A DNA stretch of 64,000 nucleotides from Panaeolus papilionaceus (Eukaryota > Basidiomycota > Agaricomycetes > Agaricales), in contig JADNRZ010000026.1 of NCBI GenBank assembly GCA_015501605.1, positions 372,001 through 436,000 on the forward strand, given 5' to 3'. Positions 44,714 to 60,663 of this stretch are shown here, piece after piece (the first letter of the stretch is position 1; the number at the start of each line of letters is the position of its first letter). The notes below the pieces were generated by a model. The model saw nothing but the letters and a program-made list of their open reading frames with translations. It was not told the DNA's origin and searched no databases. A program made the translations under genes and the position numbers.

Positions 44714-46133
44714 CGTCAAAGGCGAGGTTTGCGTGACTTTGGTTTGGGTAATGTACGAAGTCGGCAGTCAGCTGGTCGCGACATATGTATAACCTGGGAG
44801 AACAAACAATGGAAAATAATGACGTCATCAATACAACCCCACCCCGAGCTGCCATGGTGTTGTGGTTGTGGATACTCCAAGGAATATCACATAGTAATGA
44901 CGAGCGGGGAATTGAACACCTGTCCTGTACGTCAATACAACTTCACAGGCAGAGGAGCTCGAATTTAAAGTTGAACCCTATTTTGGACATCGACAGTATA
45001 TTTGAGGAACATCCACAAGGTCTGGAAGGTCGAGGGGTGTCAATCCCACTATTTGAATGGGAAGCCTATCGATAGCTCGCATTTGCGATACATACAGAAT
45101 GTGCATTTAAGGCAGTTGTAGGATAGACGTTAGGGGTCCAGGTGGGCGAGGAGGTTGCACCGAGACGACAGGGGAAGCATGTGGATGCGAATTGTGGGGA
45201 CAAACCCAAGCATAACCCTTCAGCTTCAAAGGCTCGTGCGGTTTGATCATGAATTCTTCGAGGATTTTGGTCGGATTTTATGGGCTTAATACCGTTTTCT
45301 GGTTTATATATGATTTCATATATAACTGTTGCATGTATGGACACCATTCACATTTCCTTTATACCTAATTATTCAGTCGTATCTGGTGTATAACGTCATT
45401 ATCCTAAATTATATGTTTCAAAGCTTGATAGTGTTCGAACTGTAGATGCCTCGGCGCAGTGTGTGAGAGTTAGGGCGTTTAATTTGCATGATTGGAATCA
45501 TCCATACACACGTATCTAAAGGGTCACTCACGTACCATTACGCCAGTCTGGCTCCTATTCCAGCCACCTTCCTAGCTGATTTCCTATTTGGAGCACCCAT
45601 AATCCCAAGCTCAGGCATTTATACCCACCCTCGAAGACACGGACCCTGAACACGACCGCGATTCCGGAGGCTAATCCATCGACATCGTGTCATATCATTA
45701 GAGGAACGTCCATATGTTGTGGACGTCACAGACAAGACATGTATTTACGCCATTACAGGAAAGATGAAAGCTGAGTGGCAAGGACTTTGATTCCTAGATC
45801 GTGATTCAAAATGCTACACAACTAACTACATGACTTAATGGGATGCTGGTATTAAATTATGATTTAGCAAATACAAGTGAAATTTACGCCAATAACCAGT
45901 GCAATTGTTCAGAACGAGAAATGCGTAGCAGGGAAACAGCGTTTCGTGGGTTTGTTTTATTCACACTTGCAAGGGTTTCGAAGGTTGTGACATAAAGAAC
46001 AAGAAGAAGTGGCTACCGTACGAAGGGAGGGCTAAAATATATAATACAATCACCGGAGGTATCGGCGTTTCAAAAATCACATACAGCTTATCAGTGTTGA
46101 TACTGCGATTCGTCGATATGATATGTATCTTTT
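44714..46133. other. Long intergenic region
   Basis: No supported gene. The segment is moderately AT-rich. Confidence 0.4.
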
Positions 46134-48604
46134 AGTGACCAGCCCCCTTCTCGAACACCGTTTCAGATTCAACTTCGCTGAAGTTGTATAGTGGGGTCAG
46201 TTCTACTTTCTGGAAAAGAACATAACGGCGAATCCAGTAGGGGAGGAACGTCTTCAGTTGATAAGAAGCATGTTTTGAGGTAGGTACTGCAAACACGTAG
46301 TCCAGTTCTTCGAGGGTACGTTGTTTGGTTTCTGTTCGATTAAATTAATAACAGAGCTGGGAGGCAAGAGAATAGGGGCTCACCAGGCATCAGGAAGAAG
46401 ATCATAACGAATGCGACGACATTGAGACCTGCATAGAAGCCGAATGCCCCTGTTGGACCCAGAGCAGATAGTAGCCGGGGGAAAGTGACAGAGAGGACAG
46501 CAGCCCAGAACAAACAGGTCGCAACAGCCCATGACCTGATAAAAGGTTGTCAATAAGAAAACGTCGGGTGCGGCGATCACGGAATATTAATCTTACATCC
46601 CCATCTCGCGATGCGTTAAAGGGAACACTTCTGCAGAGTATGTAAATGGAACTGGGCCTTCTCCAGGCGAGTAAAAGGCTATGAAAAGGTTCAATGGTAT
46701 CAGTAAAAACGACTTTCGAAGAAGCTCAGAAGAGGGATATGCTTACCTGCGAACAGGAAGACGAAGAACGCGATAAGGGGTACTTTGGCAGAGCTCGACG
46801 AAGGGATAAAGAAACAAAAGCCGGCTGCAAGGAGAGTCCACGCCATATTTGGGAATGTAAAGAGGAGAAGATTTCTTCGTCCGAAGGTATCGATCGTCCA
46901 CACGGCTGGGAAGGCGAAGAGCCAGTTCACAAGACCAAAGCCCCACGACGCAAGCAAGGCTTGCTTTGCAGAGTTCCCGGCTTCAACGAAGATGGTAGAG
47001 GAGTAGAAAGCGATGATATTGATGCCGCACATTTGCTGAGCAATCATGACAACGAAGGAGGCGAGGGTAGCGCGGCGCACACGTGGAATGGTGAAGAGCT
47101 CATAGAAGCGCGAGAAGTAAGTCGTGCCTTTGAGGACGACCATCTCCTCCTTCAGCTGAGCATGAACGTAGTAAAGGTCTCTTGCAGCTTGAAGTTCGCT
47201 ATTGCGAAGACGGACAAACGACTTGTACGCGTCAGTGTATCGACCCTTCTTCATGTACCACCGCGGTGATTCTAGATAAGTTAATAGAAGCACCGATTTC
47301 AAATAATGACGCATAGTGTGAAGTATAGCTTGTAAGAATTCATTGAGATAGCAAGACTGATCGATTTGCGTACCTGGACAAAAATAAATTCCGATTACGA
47401 GAGGTACGGCTGGGAGGAACGCAGAACCAAATTCTAGACGCCATGCAATACTTCCGGCTCCTTGCAAAGCTAAATTGGCACAGAATCCCAAGAAGATACC
47501 GAATGCTGTCTAAAGAGTCTACATTTTAGTATGTTGCAAGCAGTGACAGAGCATGCAATAACGACTTACCCACATCTGCCATGACATGACCAAGCCCCCC
47601 CGGATGTTAGCCGGTACGTTCTCAGCTGCATAGACAGGGGAGGTTGTAGCTTTTGGTCCCATTCCAAGTCCTAGAAGTAGGCGGCAAACCTACAACAATG
47701 TCAAGGAGTAAGGTGAATATATCTGCGATAGTATACGGCATAGACAACGCACGAATAGCTGCGGCCATGTCTGTGCCAGGCCCTGACCAATGACACTCAA
47801 AGTACAGAATATCCCACACCAAAATAGTGTTCCTCGTCGACCGAAGAAGTGATTGAGTGGATCAGTCAGCCAGCAGCCCAGGAGTGCAGATGCGATGTAG
47901 GGACTGAATCAAAGTTAGAATCCGTTTGGATTGACATCACAGGATCGGCTTACCCAGCATTGATCACTCCTACTATCCAGTCTTTAGCTGGATTAAATGG
48001 TTTTCCTGGCTCGTTGACAAGGCCGAACTCTTGGGGGAAAGACAAATTTGCGCCGTTGGACCCAGTCTGGTCCCATCCCCTAGTGATCGAAATAAGCAGG
48101 CTGATATGAAGAGAAGGCGAGTCTTGCGCTTACTGGACAGCGGCGGCGAGACTACAGATGACGACGGTCATATAAAGGTCTCTTGATTGACTCCATCTAT
48201 CTGTTTCACGAAATGAAGTTAGCCAATTTGGCAGAAAATGAATTGATAAGGAAACTAACGAGTGGTTTCACGACGGATAATTACTTTGTCCTCTTCCGTA
48301 AGCTCTTCCAGTTGTTCAAAGTCTTTGGGGTTTTGAGCGAGGACGGCGCCCTTCTTCAACAGATCTACTTTGTCTGCCAATCCTTTCTCTTCCGCGAACT
48401 GCTCTACTTGCCTCAGGAGTGTTGCCCGCGGGATACCGTGAAGAGGATTTTGAATTCTAGACAGTTTTATGAATACAAGATGGGATCTTAGATCGCCAGG
48501 ATCACCTACCTCGCTTGCACATTGTTGGCAAGATCGACAACACTCTTCTGGGCCTGAGTTCGCTCTTCATCGTAGCTCGTACTGTCTTTGCCTTCGGACG
48601 ACAT
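46134..48604 (-). CDS. MFS sugar transporter (SP family)
   Basis: About eleven exons on the minus strand join in frame to roughly 550 residues, from the ATG at 48604 to the TAA at 46134-46136. The N-terminus is cytosolic and charged. Sugar porter signatures appear in order: [15 protein letters not shown] at the first membrane loop, GRRGTLFW (loop 2-3), [18 protein letters not shown], a PESPRW motif after helix 6, [10 protein letters not shown] (loop 8-9) and [12 protein letters not shown] after helix 12. Twelve hydrophobic segments are expected and seen. The role is proton-coupled uptake of a hexose or related sugar across the plasma membrane; the exact substrate cannot be read from sequence. 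Introns are 50 to 75 nt with normal sites. Confidence 0.88.
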
Positions 48605-50859
48605 AGTGGGAGAAGCGCAACAAGGTTGTGGTGGCGAGAGGGGGAAAGGAATGCTCCACGCGGCAGAAGACCGATAATAGAGCAAGACCAAAGAGGCTTG
48701 GAAGGGAGGGTGCGTTCGGGTCGCCTTAATTCGTTTGCGCCGGCTTTATGTAGTGCTTCGAATTATCGAGATCAATGCAAGTGTGGCCTGACTCAGACCG
48801 GGGCGATAAACGCATTTATAAATTTACGCCTAAGCGCGTGAGGGGTGCTCCTCTGAGGAACAAGATCGAGCCCAAGCAGCATCGGCACATCACATCAAGA
48901 TGAGATGGGCTCGCTGTTGGAATAAATGGCTAAACCGTTTCCTCGCTAGCCATAGCTATTTACGGAGGGTGGCTGACGTATAGGGACCTGGAGCGACCAA
49001 AGACTCTAGGAATCTTGTGAATTTTGTGTTATCTTCTCCATAACTGACCGAGATTTGCCGTGGCGTGGTTATCGGACGTGGAGGAACCATCTTCTCAGGT
49101 TGTTTGGTATCGTGGAAGCAAGATGTAAGACGTCCAACTCCACTACTGTGTTGATCAAAAGCTGTTGCCGGTTTAATCAAATCAGGCTCCAAACATCTTA
49201 TAAGCATTTTTATCTCTTACTTGCATATTTAAAAACAGATTCGTATACTTGCAAACGAATGCGCTTGCAGAGTCTTGGGGGTAGAGCCAGTTTACGTCTT
49301 ATGTTCGCAAATACCTGTCTAAATATATTGGCCGTTACTACCTTGAAGTCTGTTTAGATCGTTTTCGCTTGGAACATATCACTTAACTGAGTTCTCATTG
49401 CCGAAGCCAGCAGCTTATTCATGGGAACCCATATTTAAAATAGGACCAGATGACCGGCATAGTTGCAACAAATCACATGGGCTCTTCGTAGAAATAGAAT
49501 CGTCACGAGAGAGAGTAGAAGATAATCTGTGGCTTCGAAATTTGTTCGGAGCGAGAACGATGTGAACAGGCCGCATGCTGATGCCCTATCCTAAATTCTT
49601 TGTGGAGCCCCGCCATCCAGGAATGGACTATTCAAGGCCTTTCTTGTGTTTCGTTGTGCCGATGACCAGGGTGTGGTCGTAAGTCGATGCTCCAAATTGA
49701 GAAGAAAATAGGTGAGTGTCTCGCAGGCTCAAGCATCGCTTTGAGAACCATTGAGGGCACCAAAGCCTGAATAGCAGAATGTTTCAGGGAGACAAATCGT
49801 CGATAACCCCACTAGAAACAAAGCAGCTGAAAATCTACCATCTCTGGCATCAAACCTGGTTCAACACACTAGTATAAGGCAAGTTACGCGTGCCACCCAT
49901 CGACAACGACAACCCAATATACAACAGCAAGATGCCGAAGCCAGTACCATGATCCAACGTGAGCAAGGCGGTGCTGCGAACAGAACTCTGACTCAAGGTT
50001 CTCATCAGTGGCCCGCCGCTGGTCAAATAGACATGTAAGGGTAGCCTCGATCACCACGCGACAGTCTTGGAAACGTGCGGCTTAGGTCATTTAGGCTGGA
50101 GGCGGAACTGGACGTCCAGAAAACGCAAGATGATAGTCTCCGATATGAACCACATGGCGCCAGACCTAACGCAGAGAAGACACGCCAGTGAAGATGAGGC
50201 AAAACGACAGCGATTAGACCAGGCATCACTGGACAAGGGGGAGCGTCCATAAAGCTTCGGGCTACAATGAGAAGATTCTCCCCGATATCAAAGGAGGCTA
50301 TTTGGATTTAGAAAGGACGCAATATGCAAAGTTTGAATTTCAAGAAACGCTTTGCCGCTTTCTGTGCCTGCTGCAAGAATCCAAACGAGTTCTCAACGAC
50401 ATCCAAGGCTGATTGGTGTTGAAAAAAGGTTCCAAAAATGACGCCACATCGCAGTTTAGCCCATGGCGGATGCATCCTTCTGCCAGTGAGGCCATAGCTT
50501 GGGGTTCGTCGTCTTCGCACACTTCTGATGACAAAAGTCAAGAATCTTGCCATGATGTCTATACGCGATGACAAGATTAACATGGAAGTGAGAACAGGGG
50601 CACTACACCTCAGACATTTAATCATAACCGAGACCATCCAACCCGAGCTCAAGTGAAGCGACGGATGTGGGTATGAGTGGGAAGTTTGAAGAAGCTTCAA
50701 GTATACGCGATATGCCCACATACTAAACACGGTCTCACAACGCAAGTGGTAAGTAATATCATGACACACAAGAAAGGAAGCCTATAGATAAGTCTTAACC
50801 ATGGACCGACCGACAATAAGGGAATATAGACGAAGAAAAGGGGATAGTGCGTCGCAGAC
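48605..50859. other. Long intergenic region
   Basis: 2.25 kb without a supported gene. The part at 49880-50420 keeps some open frame with gene-like composition, but stops occur in every frame and no homology is recognised. It could be a decayed gene. Confidence 0.4.
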
Positions 50860-53755
<2,896 letters not shown>

Positions 53756-55542
53756 GGTGGTATGAAATGGACACTGCGTCGTGCAGCACAAAAATCCCCG
53801 TCACGACCGTGATTTGTGAGTCAACACCCACGTGAATGTGACATACCGCAAGGCAAGTCACGCGGGACGCGTCAATTAGGGACGCGTCACTGCTCTCACA
53901 GGTTGCAAGGTCAGCCTCAATCTATTAATATGTTGTTATTCTTGTAAAAATTGGAGCTGATAACACACAATGAGACTGGACTCTTAGGATACTACTCTCG
54001 AAATTCTCTGCCAGAACCGAAGAAGCTCGGGAGCCAAAGCGAAATGTCGACTTAACCTGGCGTCTCTCGAACACCGTACCCCCTGCATCTTCCTAACTAT
54101 AAGACGTCGTTTTTTTTGTGGTGTGAGTGCATTTTTATTATTGGTCTGGGCATTGATACATCGAATTGGTTATCGCATCGAGCGATGGGGACGAAGCATT
54201 TTATCATCGAGACCTCGCAAACCTTCGTTGAATCCACCAGTTCTATAGTTGCTATGCCTTGTAGTAATTTATTTGGTAGGGGTCGTAGCTCAAGCGCTCA
54301 CTCTCTGATCGCGTTCTCGCAACCGAACTTCACCTACCAGCGGCGCAACACAACTCGTCGAAACACACCGGAAGCCCACGAGTTGACCTTATACCCTCTG
54401 GCACTTCACAATCCCCCGCTCCAAGCCATCGAAAAATGCTCCTCTAACAGAGGAAAGTGCAAAGCGGAACTACGCAGTTATGCATCAGATTCGATAATTT
54501 TAACTCAGTGAACGCTTACTGATGTTATGATTTACGCACGGACCCTCGAGGACCAATCAAAGTCCCCATCCCTTGTTCATCGCCCCGGTACGTTTTCCCA
54601 GCTTATGACCTCTTTCCGGACTTTAAGTAGTACTTAAAGTACCCACTTCGAACAACACACCATTCCAAACCCTTCCCGTCCTCTCGGAACCACAGTTCCT
54701 GACATACGTTTAACAGTTGTATTCGTTTAAACATCTGTTTGAAGGGTTTTTCTATTTAAAGGGTTTCTGTTTAAACAGTCTCTGAATCGAGAGTCTCGAA
54801 GTGACAAGTATTTAGAGCATGTATTGTTTAAAATATTTTTTAAACAATTTGTGTTTAAACGAAAATAGCTCGTATTGTCGAACTGTTCATAACCAAACGT
54901 CATCGTGTTTTTGGGACAGGGGACTGCCGACTAATTCGAAGGGTACGCCTCCTGCTTCGACGACTTCGATTTTCCTTGATTTGGTTGGTAGACGAAATCT
55001 GCCTCCGGAGAGACTTGAAGAGGCTTACTTGACCATCTTCCATGTGGATCCATCTATATATTGAGCCTAGGGCTTGGTCTCATATCATCTGTGAAAATAG
55101 CAAGTAATTAATATAAATACGAAATCCACATCCCAGAATTGAGCTATCTCTACTTACAATTAGATGTCAAAAACCGGAGAGTGCCACATGTACATCAATG
55201 CTTGGTGTGGTACCGAGTTCGCAGTCCGTAGGGGCCGCTGGCACCCAGGAAGGCTTTAGCATATCGACTGCAGCTCTAGTCTGGACTGTAACTGGAGGGC
55301 AATGTCTCTGTCAAATTTAGAGGCGAACTGAACATTGTACTATGGTAATATAATTTGATAGAAATGTTTTGTTGTAAAGTCGTTGTAATGGAGCAATTCC
55401 GACAATTATTTTATTTTTTCCAAGACTTTATTGACATAAGATGTCAGGCTGAGCTTCGTACTCGTTGCTTCTAACTCCGGGTAGTGTACTGAAACAAGAA
55501 ACAAGTACTTATTGGAAATACTAGGCATATCGATATAGCTAC
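53756..55542. other. Long intergenic region with TTTAAAC-rich stretch
   Basis: 54720-54870 carries about six TTTAAAC/GTTTAAA words. An open frame of 131 codons at 54116-54511 has no recognisable feature and is not called. The rest shows nothing. Confidence 0.4.
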
Positions 55543-56635
55543 CTATTTATCATCGACGTACATGTCATCCATATCGTCGCCCCCTTTCTCCTCCGGTCCC
55601 AAAAGTGCAGGATCAATGACGAACTCATGAACCGGATGTGACGAGAGAGAGGGTCGCAATGCAGGCGCCGGGGCATCCATATCCACATCCATCCTCTCCT
55701 GACGTTCCTCTTCTGGAAAGCTATACTGCATCTCCGGTAATGGAGGGGGATGCAAAGGATACTCAAACCTACGGCCTGCGTCCGTTCCCATCCGCGATCT
55801 GATCTCGCGCCTTCCACTCTCCACCGCCTTTTCCTTTCCTTTCGCCGATCCAGAGCTCTGCGCCGCAGTGGGAAAAGCTATTGATTTGCGCTTGCGAGAT
55901 GCGCGAGCCGGTTCGGCGACCAACCCAGTCATGCGATCGATCTGCATAGCTCGTTCTTCGGAAGGTACAACAGCCATACCCCCCTCATCCACGTTCTCAA
56001 CATCCATCTCCGACGCAGAAGCTTTCTGCTTTCCCTTCGCTTTACTCTTCCCACTCAATTTGCTCGACGATGTTACAACCTTCTTCGCTTGTTTACTGCT
56101 CGTCGAATTCGCTCCAGAATCTTGAGGGGAGCCTTTGGGGACCAGTGTGACTTCTTTGAACGTTATCCGTTGTTCGATGTTTGTGGCGTGGATAAGGGGT
56201 TTCTTGGCGCGATCATGGCTCCCTGAGATTGCGAGTATGATGAGGTGCATATTTTTTCAAGGTCTGGACTCAAGTTCACGTTGGAGGCGACAACGACGTG
56301 CCTTTGTTGTCTGTGAAAACGAGTTCGGTGCCCAACAGCATATCGTGTCTGCCTTTGAAGATCGTGCCTTGCAATTGCAGGTAAGGCGTTGGTGTATCAA
56401 GGCCCTATATAAAAAATTCTTAAAAACCTGTGGGGATGAAGAAAAAGTAACGACGCACGATGAGCCTGTACTCTGTTGATGAAGGCACTAATGTCGGTTC
56501 GACATTGCCCAGATCCAATGTGACATAAGTCACCTCTTCTTCCTCTTCATACTCCTCATCATCCGCAAACTTCTCGACATATCTGTATCCTGGACATAAA
56601 GATGTGGGCGCTTGTTCGTTTGTGTACTCTGACAT
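55543..56635 (-). CDS. TFIIIC subunit 6 (tau55/GTF3C6-like)
   Basis: Three exons (56635-56459, 56404-56302, 56222-55543) give 319 residues. The conserved TFIIIC_sub6 region spans residues about 30 to 125: a beta-rich segment with VTYVTLDLG, then LDTPTPYLQLQGTIFKGRH, LLGTELVFTDNK and HDRAKKPLIHATNIEQRITF. The rest is low-complexity with basic (SKAKGKQKAS) and acidic patches. The protein is part of the RNA polymerase III initiation factor that binds the A and B boxes of tRNA genes. The second intron (56301-56223, 79 nt) starts with GC instead of GT; only this donor keeps the family motif continuous. The gene is divergent from the methyltransferase gene, 225 bp away. Confidence 0.8.
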
Positions 56636-56860
56636 TTGGAAGGAAGGGGAAAGCGATGATGGTAGTTGGACGTCAACGACGAAGACAATGATCCGCTTGG
56701 CCGTGTTTGGTTGTGTTACTATTTTCGTCTTTAACCACCATCATCTCAAACTCAACTGCCTTTCGAGCGTCAACACCTTCCTGTATCGCCCTATGACTGG
56801 GACGTGTGCATATCTTACTTAATTCTTAATACCCAGAACGTAATTATTTCACATCCCGCC
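56636..56860. promoter_or_regulatory. Shared divergent promoter, TFIIIC6 / MRM2
   Basis: Only 225 bp separate the two start codons on opposite strands, so both promoters must overlap here. No strong TATA box is seen. Confidence 0.6.
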
Positions 56861-57918
56861 ATGCAAGCGTTCCGTCAAACCGCCATCCGACTAACCCAAC
56901 GCTCCAAGTCCAAATCCTCAACTGCTTGGGTGGCGCGTCAGAACAGAGATCCGTATGTCAAGAAACGCCTCTCCGACCCTTCTTCATATCGCTCAAGATC
57001 AGCATTTAAACTCTTGGAGATGGAGGAAGACCCGAAATACGGAGGATTTCTGAGTCAAGAGGATGTGAAGGCTGTGGTGGATCTCGGAGCAGCACCAGGG
57101 GGTTGGAGTCAGGTCGTGGCGGCAAAGCTGGGCTGGAAGGATGTTGTTCCTACTATTCCATACCTCAACGCAAGGGATAGTGTTGAAGAGGACGTTGAGA
57201 GGGATGGTTTGGGCCAGGAGGAAAGCAACCAGAAGACCTGGTGCGATGCAGTATCCTCATCCTCAGAGTCACTACTAGACCATTCACCGAAGAAGAAGAA
57301 ATGGAAGAAACAGAAAAAGCCCAAAAAACCCGTTGAGGAAGAGTTGACGCACTTTGACCCTCTCAATATTGACGACCCCGTTGTACCCATACAGACAGGC
57401 CGAGGGACTATTGTTGCGCTGGACCTGCTCAACATCAACCCAATTACCGGTGTTCAGACCTTACGTGGAGACTTCCTACAGGAGAAAACCACTGACCTTC
57501 TTCATGGACTGCTATGTACCGACCCCCTCAATAGACGAGGCAAAGTCGACGTCGTTCTTTCTGATATGGCAGCCAACATCTCTGGTAACGATGCTCGGGA
57601 CACAGAGATGAGCTTGGAGATCTGTCAAGCCGTCTTTGAATTTGCCAGGTGGCATTTGCGTTCTGCGAATGAAATCGGGAGGAAGAAAGGTGGGGTTCTT
57701 CTGTGCGTATTTCTTGTTCATGCCTTGGAGAGGAGATCTAACGGTTTCTATTCGTTAGAATGAAATTCTTCGCCCATCCAGATCTGCAACTCTTTAGGGA
57801 AGAAGTCCTGGAGCCTTCCTTCAATCATGTTTATTATATCAAACCGGACGCCAGTCGGTCTATGTCTAGGGAAGGATACTTCCTGTGTCAAGGTTGGAAC
57901 CCGACCTCGTACACCTAG
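56861..57918 (+). CDS. FtsJ-type rRNA 2'-O-methyltransferase, MRM2-like
   Basis: Two exons (56861-57702, 57759-57918) give 333 residues. The N-terminus (MQAFRQTAIRLTQRSKSKSS) is basic and Ser-rich and looks like a mitochondrial targeting signal. The FtsJ/RrmJ fold follows: YRSRSAFKLLEM with the catalytic Lys, VDLGAAPGGWSQV (SAM-binding), VDVVLSDMAANISG with the catalytic Asp, GGVLLMKFF with the second catalytic Lys, and the C-terminal block around KPDASRSMSREGYFLCQGW. These are the marks of MRM2, which methylates the large mitochondrial rRNA. A lysine-rich insertion of about 80 residues (SPKKKKWKKQKK) lies between the SAM motif and the catalytic core and is absent from bacterial RrmJ. The start at 56861 is preferred because upstream in-frame codons precede the leader. 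Confidence 0.88.
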
Positions 57919-58699
57919 CGGGAAGTCTGCATTTGGGTGCCTGTCGTAACACTTCGTTTCGATACGAGCGCAGCAAGGTTGGGGAACCGCGACGGTTTCG
58001 TCTCTTGATTGCTGGGGTTCTCGTTTCTTTCATTCCGACTGTCCACCAACCTCAATCACATCGAATCATACCCGCAAATTTCAACTGGATCCCTAACTTA
58101 TTCTACCATAGTCCATCCCCGCATTATTTCTTTTCGCACGACACCATTTGAGATAACCAGTCACCAATTGCCCATCCCCTCCGCGCACTGACACACGCGC
58201 GCGGAGCGCTTATTTTCCTCTACCTCCACACCTTCAGCAATAACCACCGGATCCATTTGGTTCCCCCTTACCTATGGGCTTACTATCCCCGCAGCACTGC
58301 GCCGCCCTATTAGCAACACCATCGACGATGACCGACTTGCCAATGCTCGGACTCATAGGTATCCGCAGGCCGACCTTTGCCTGACGTTCCGATAGGTAGA
58401 TAACTTCTGCGTCAGGTCGGGTAGGGACGAACTCGACTCAGACATACGTCATTACCCAGCAGTTAGTAGCTACTTCTGACATTAATAGAAGTATGGTCGC
58501 CTGGGTGCGTATAAATAAACGTAATTTACAGTGACGCGTCGAACTAGAGTGATAGCGATAACCAGACCATCCGCTCGAATGCGCTCCAAATTCTGCCTTC
58601 GACACTTCACTGTGCCTCGCCTGTCGATTAGAGGCTTGAGAAAGTGACCCACTTCTCGATGGGTTTGTACCAGGTTTTTGTTTTGTTTTCTGGACATCA
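57919..58699. other. Spacer and possible far 3' end of the P450 relic
   Basis: 57919-58440 shows nothing. P450-like tail remnants may extend below 58700 (minus strand). Confidence 0.35.
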
Positions 58700-60663
58700 C
58701 TCGCAAGCTCAGGTGGCAAACATCGAGTATAGATTGGCGGTTTATGCAGTTATGCAACAACAGTGATAAATGTACATACAGGTTGATTCACGAGTTGGAT
58801 ACAAAGGCGCAGCGTCGTGACAATCTGCATAAAATTGATGCTTCAGCGAAGTATTGTTCAGCACATGCGCCGCCCAAACCCGAAGACAATCGTTCGAGGT
58901 CCCGTTCAAGTTTTCTGCCTTCCTGTGGTAAAAATTGCTCTGGGGTAGAACTCGGGGTCATGAGCCATCGCCCGGATATTGGGTACCAACGTGCTATTTC
59001 GAGGGATGAAGTATCCTAGGTACTCGTCGCCTTTGGAGTTCGCGCGAGGGACAGTGAATGGTGCGGGAGATACCCATATCCAGACTTCCAGCATTACAGT
59101 TTTGACATATGGAAGGGACTCCTTGTCTTGAAGACCTGGTAACCGCCACTCCTGAGCGATAAGTGCATCGACCTCTGCTTGCACACGCTTTTGAACTTCT
59201 AGGTGAAGTATCATTAACAAATAAAATGCCTTCACACTCGCGTGCGTCCAAAGTCGGGAATTTAGCACTCTGAAAACGAATTGTCTTCTCTCCATACGCA
59301 CCGTATTATGACCAGCTGTGTAAATTGCACTTGCGGACTGAAATACCAATTCGTCCTGTTCATCGAGAGAAAGGCCGGGCTCTGGTTCGGATTCCAATAG
59401 TTGCGACGTGAAGGGGGGTATGGCAACCCCACCAGCCTAATTGAAACTCAGTGCGTGGGCATTCAAGCCCTAGAGAACTGAAGAGTCTACTCACCATTTG
59501 CTGCTTTACCCACTCATGAGGCTCCAGATACAAGTTGAGCATTTTCTTACGCCACAAGTTGGTCTTGCTTTTGAAGCCGTCTCCGGGCAGCCATTCAGGC
59601 CAATACATCACTCTGCTGTGAGCAATTCTGAATAGAGCATCCTTTAAAAGAGAAGAAAGCACGCACAGATTGGGATGCCAACAACTAGCCATTTGCCAGG
59701 TGTGGTACCAATTGTAAGCAATGCAACCCGAATGCCCTCTTCCGCCGAAGTAGTCGCTATCCTTTGCGAGTATATACATAAGCGAGTTTCAGAGTGGCCG
59801 AGTTATCGTTCCTTTGCAAGCTTCAGTGAGATCTAGAGGACCAAAACTTCAAGGTATGTGATTATAGATCTCTTACCTCCGAAAGTGTGCAACAAAATCA
59901 TCTGGGGATTAAACCATGCTTGCGACGAGAATCCGTGCCTCCTTCTCTGCGAGCCGCCACTGACTTTGCATCCCCGCGGGACCGAAAGATTTATGCCAAA
60001 ATTTTCGGTAGATCTTCAATCTCTCGTTATTGGGGCTGTCGTGTCATGCAGTGGCTGGCATACTGAGCTACAAGTGCTGTAAGGCGCATGAAAGGTACGC
60101 GCAAGTACAACAATATACTCTTTTCGCGCCTCATGAGCTGACGTAGGCAATGGTCGGTCAGAGAAGATCGCAGAACGCTTGTTCAGTAGCTCTTCAGCAA
60201 TTGATAACGAATTGATCACTACTGTTCGTCTACCGAACGTATGGAACGATATAATTCCATTATTTCCTATGTGAAGTCAATGAAACTGTTTAAACGTAAC
60301 GAATACCAGTACGGTTAACTCCTGACCATATTTACGACCCCATCCCGCATATGTTTTCCAGAACTCTGACCCTGGGTGCTCATTTGCAATGCCTGTGACT
60401 GGAAAGCCTCTCGGACCTGGAGGATACTTCGGTCTCCTCCAGAGCCTCTCAGCCAAAAGAATGCCACAACGAGACCAAGAACTAGGGTTACGAGGGCTAG
60501 AGGCAGAATTTAGAGTGAGTGAGACGACGCCTTGTGTAAGGAAAGTAGAATGAGAGACAGAAAGAGAACGAGAGGTATCAAAGGCTGAGAAGATAACCCA
60601 CGATATTGACATATGTATGACGGAACATTTGGGGAAGTATTCTCGGCCATGGAATATACTCAT
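58700..60663 (-). pseudogene. Cytochrome P450 pseudogene
   Basis: Most of a P450 can be traced on the minus strand: the proline-rich hinge (YPPGPRGFPVTG), the B-helix region (SLSIAEELLNKRSAIFSDRP), the C-helix (IYRKFWHKSFGPAG), the I-helix (ASAIYTAGHNT), the K-helix (LPYVKTVMLEVWIWVSPAPF) with ExxR-like spacing, and the heme loop FGFGRRMC. Lesions: an in-frame TAA at 59909-59911 between the C- and D-helix parts, a frameshift near 59760, a join after the I-helix that no splice site rescues, and a TGA directly after the heme-ligand Cys (58858-58860), with the frame resuming one base later (EQYFAEASIL). Introns are still recognisable, so this is a decayed genomic copy rather than a retro-copy. 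It resembles the large agaricomycete P450 families near CYP5144, but I cannot fix the family. Confidence 0.8.

Noticed and set aside
44900..44960. tRNA T-arm-like sequence on the minus strand (GTTCAATTCCCCGC)
   Set aside because: No D-arm or anticodon stem can be folded at the right distance.
54116..54511. 131-codon open frame
   Set aside because: No domain, no splice partner and no gene-like conservation marks; it begins in a poly-T stretch.
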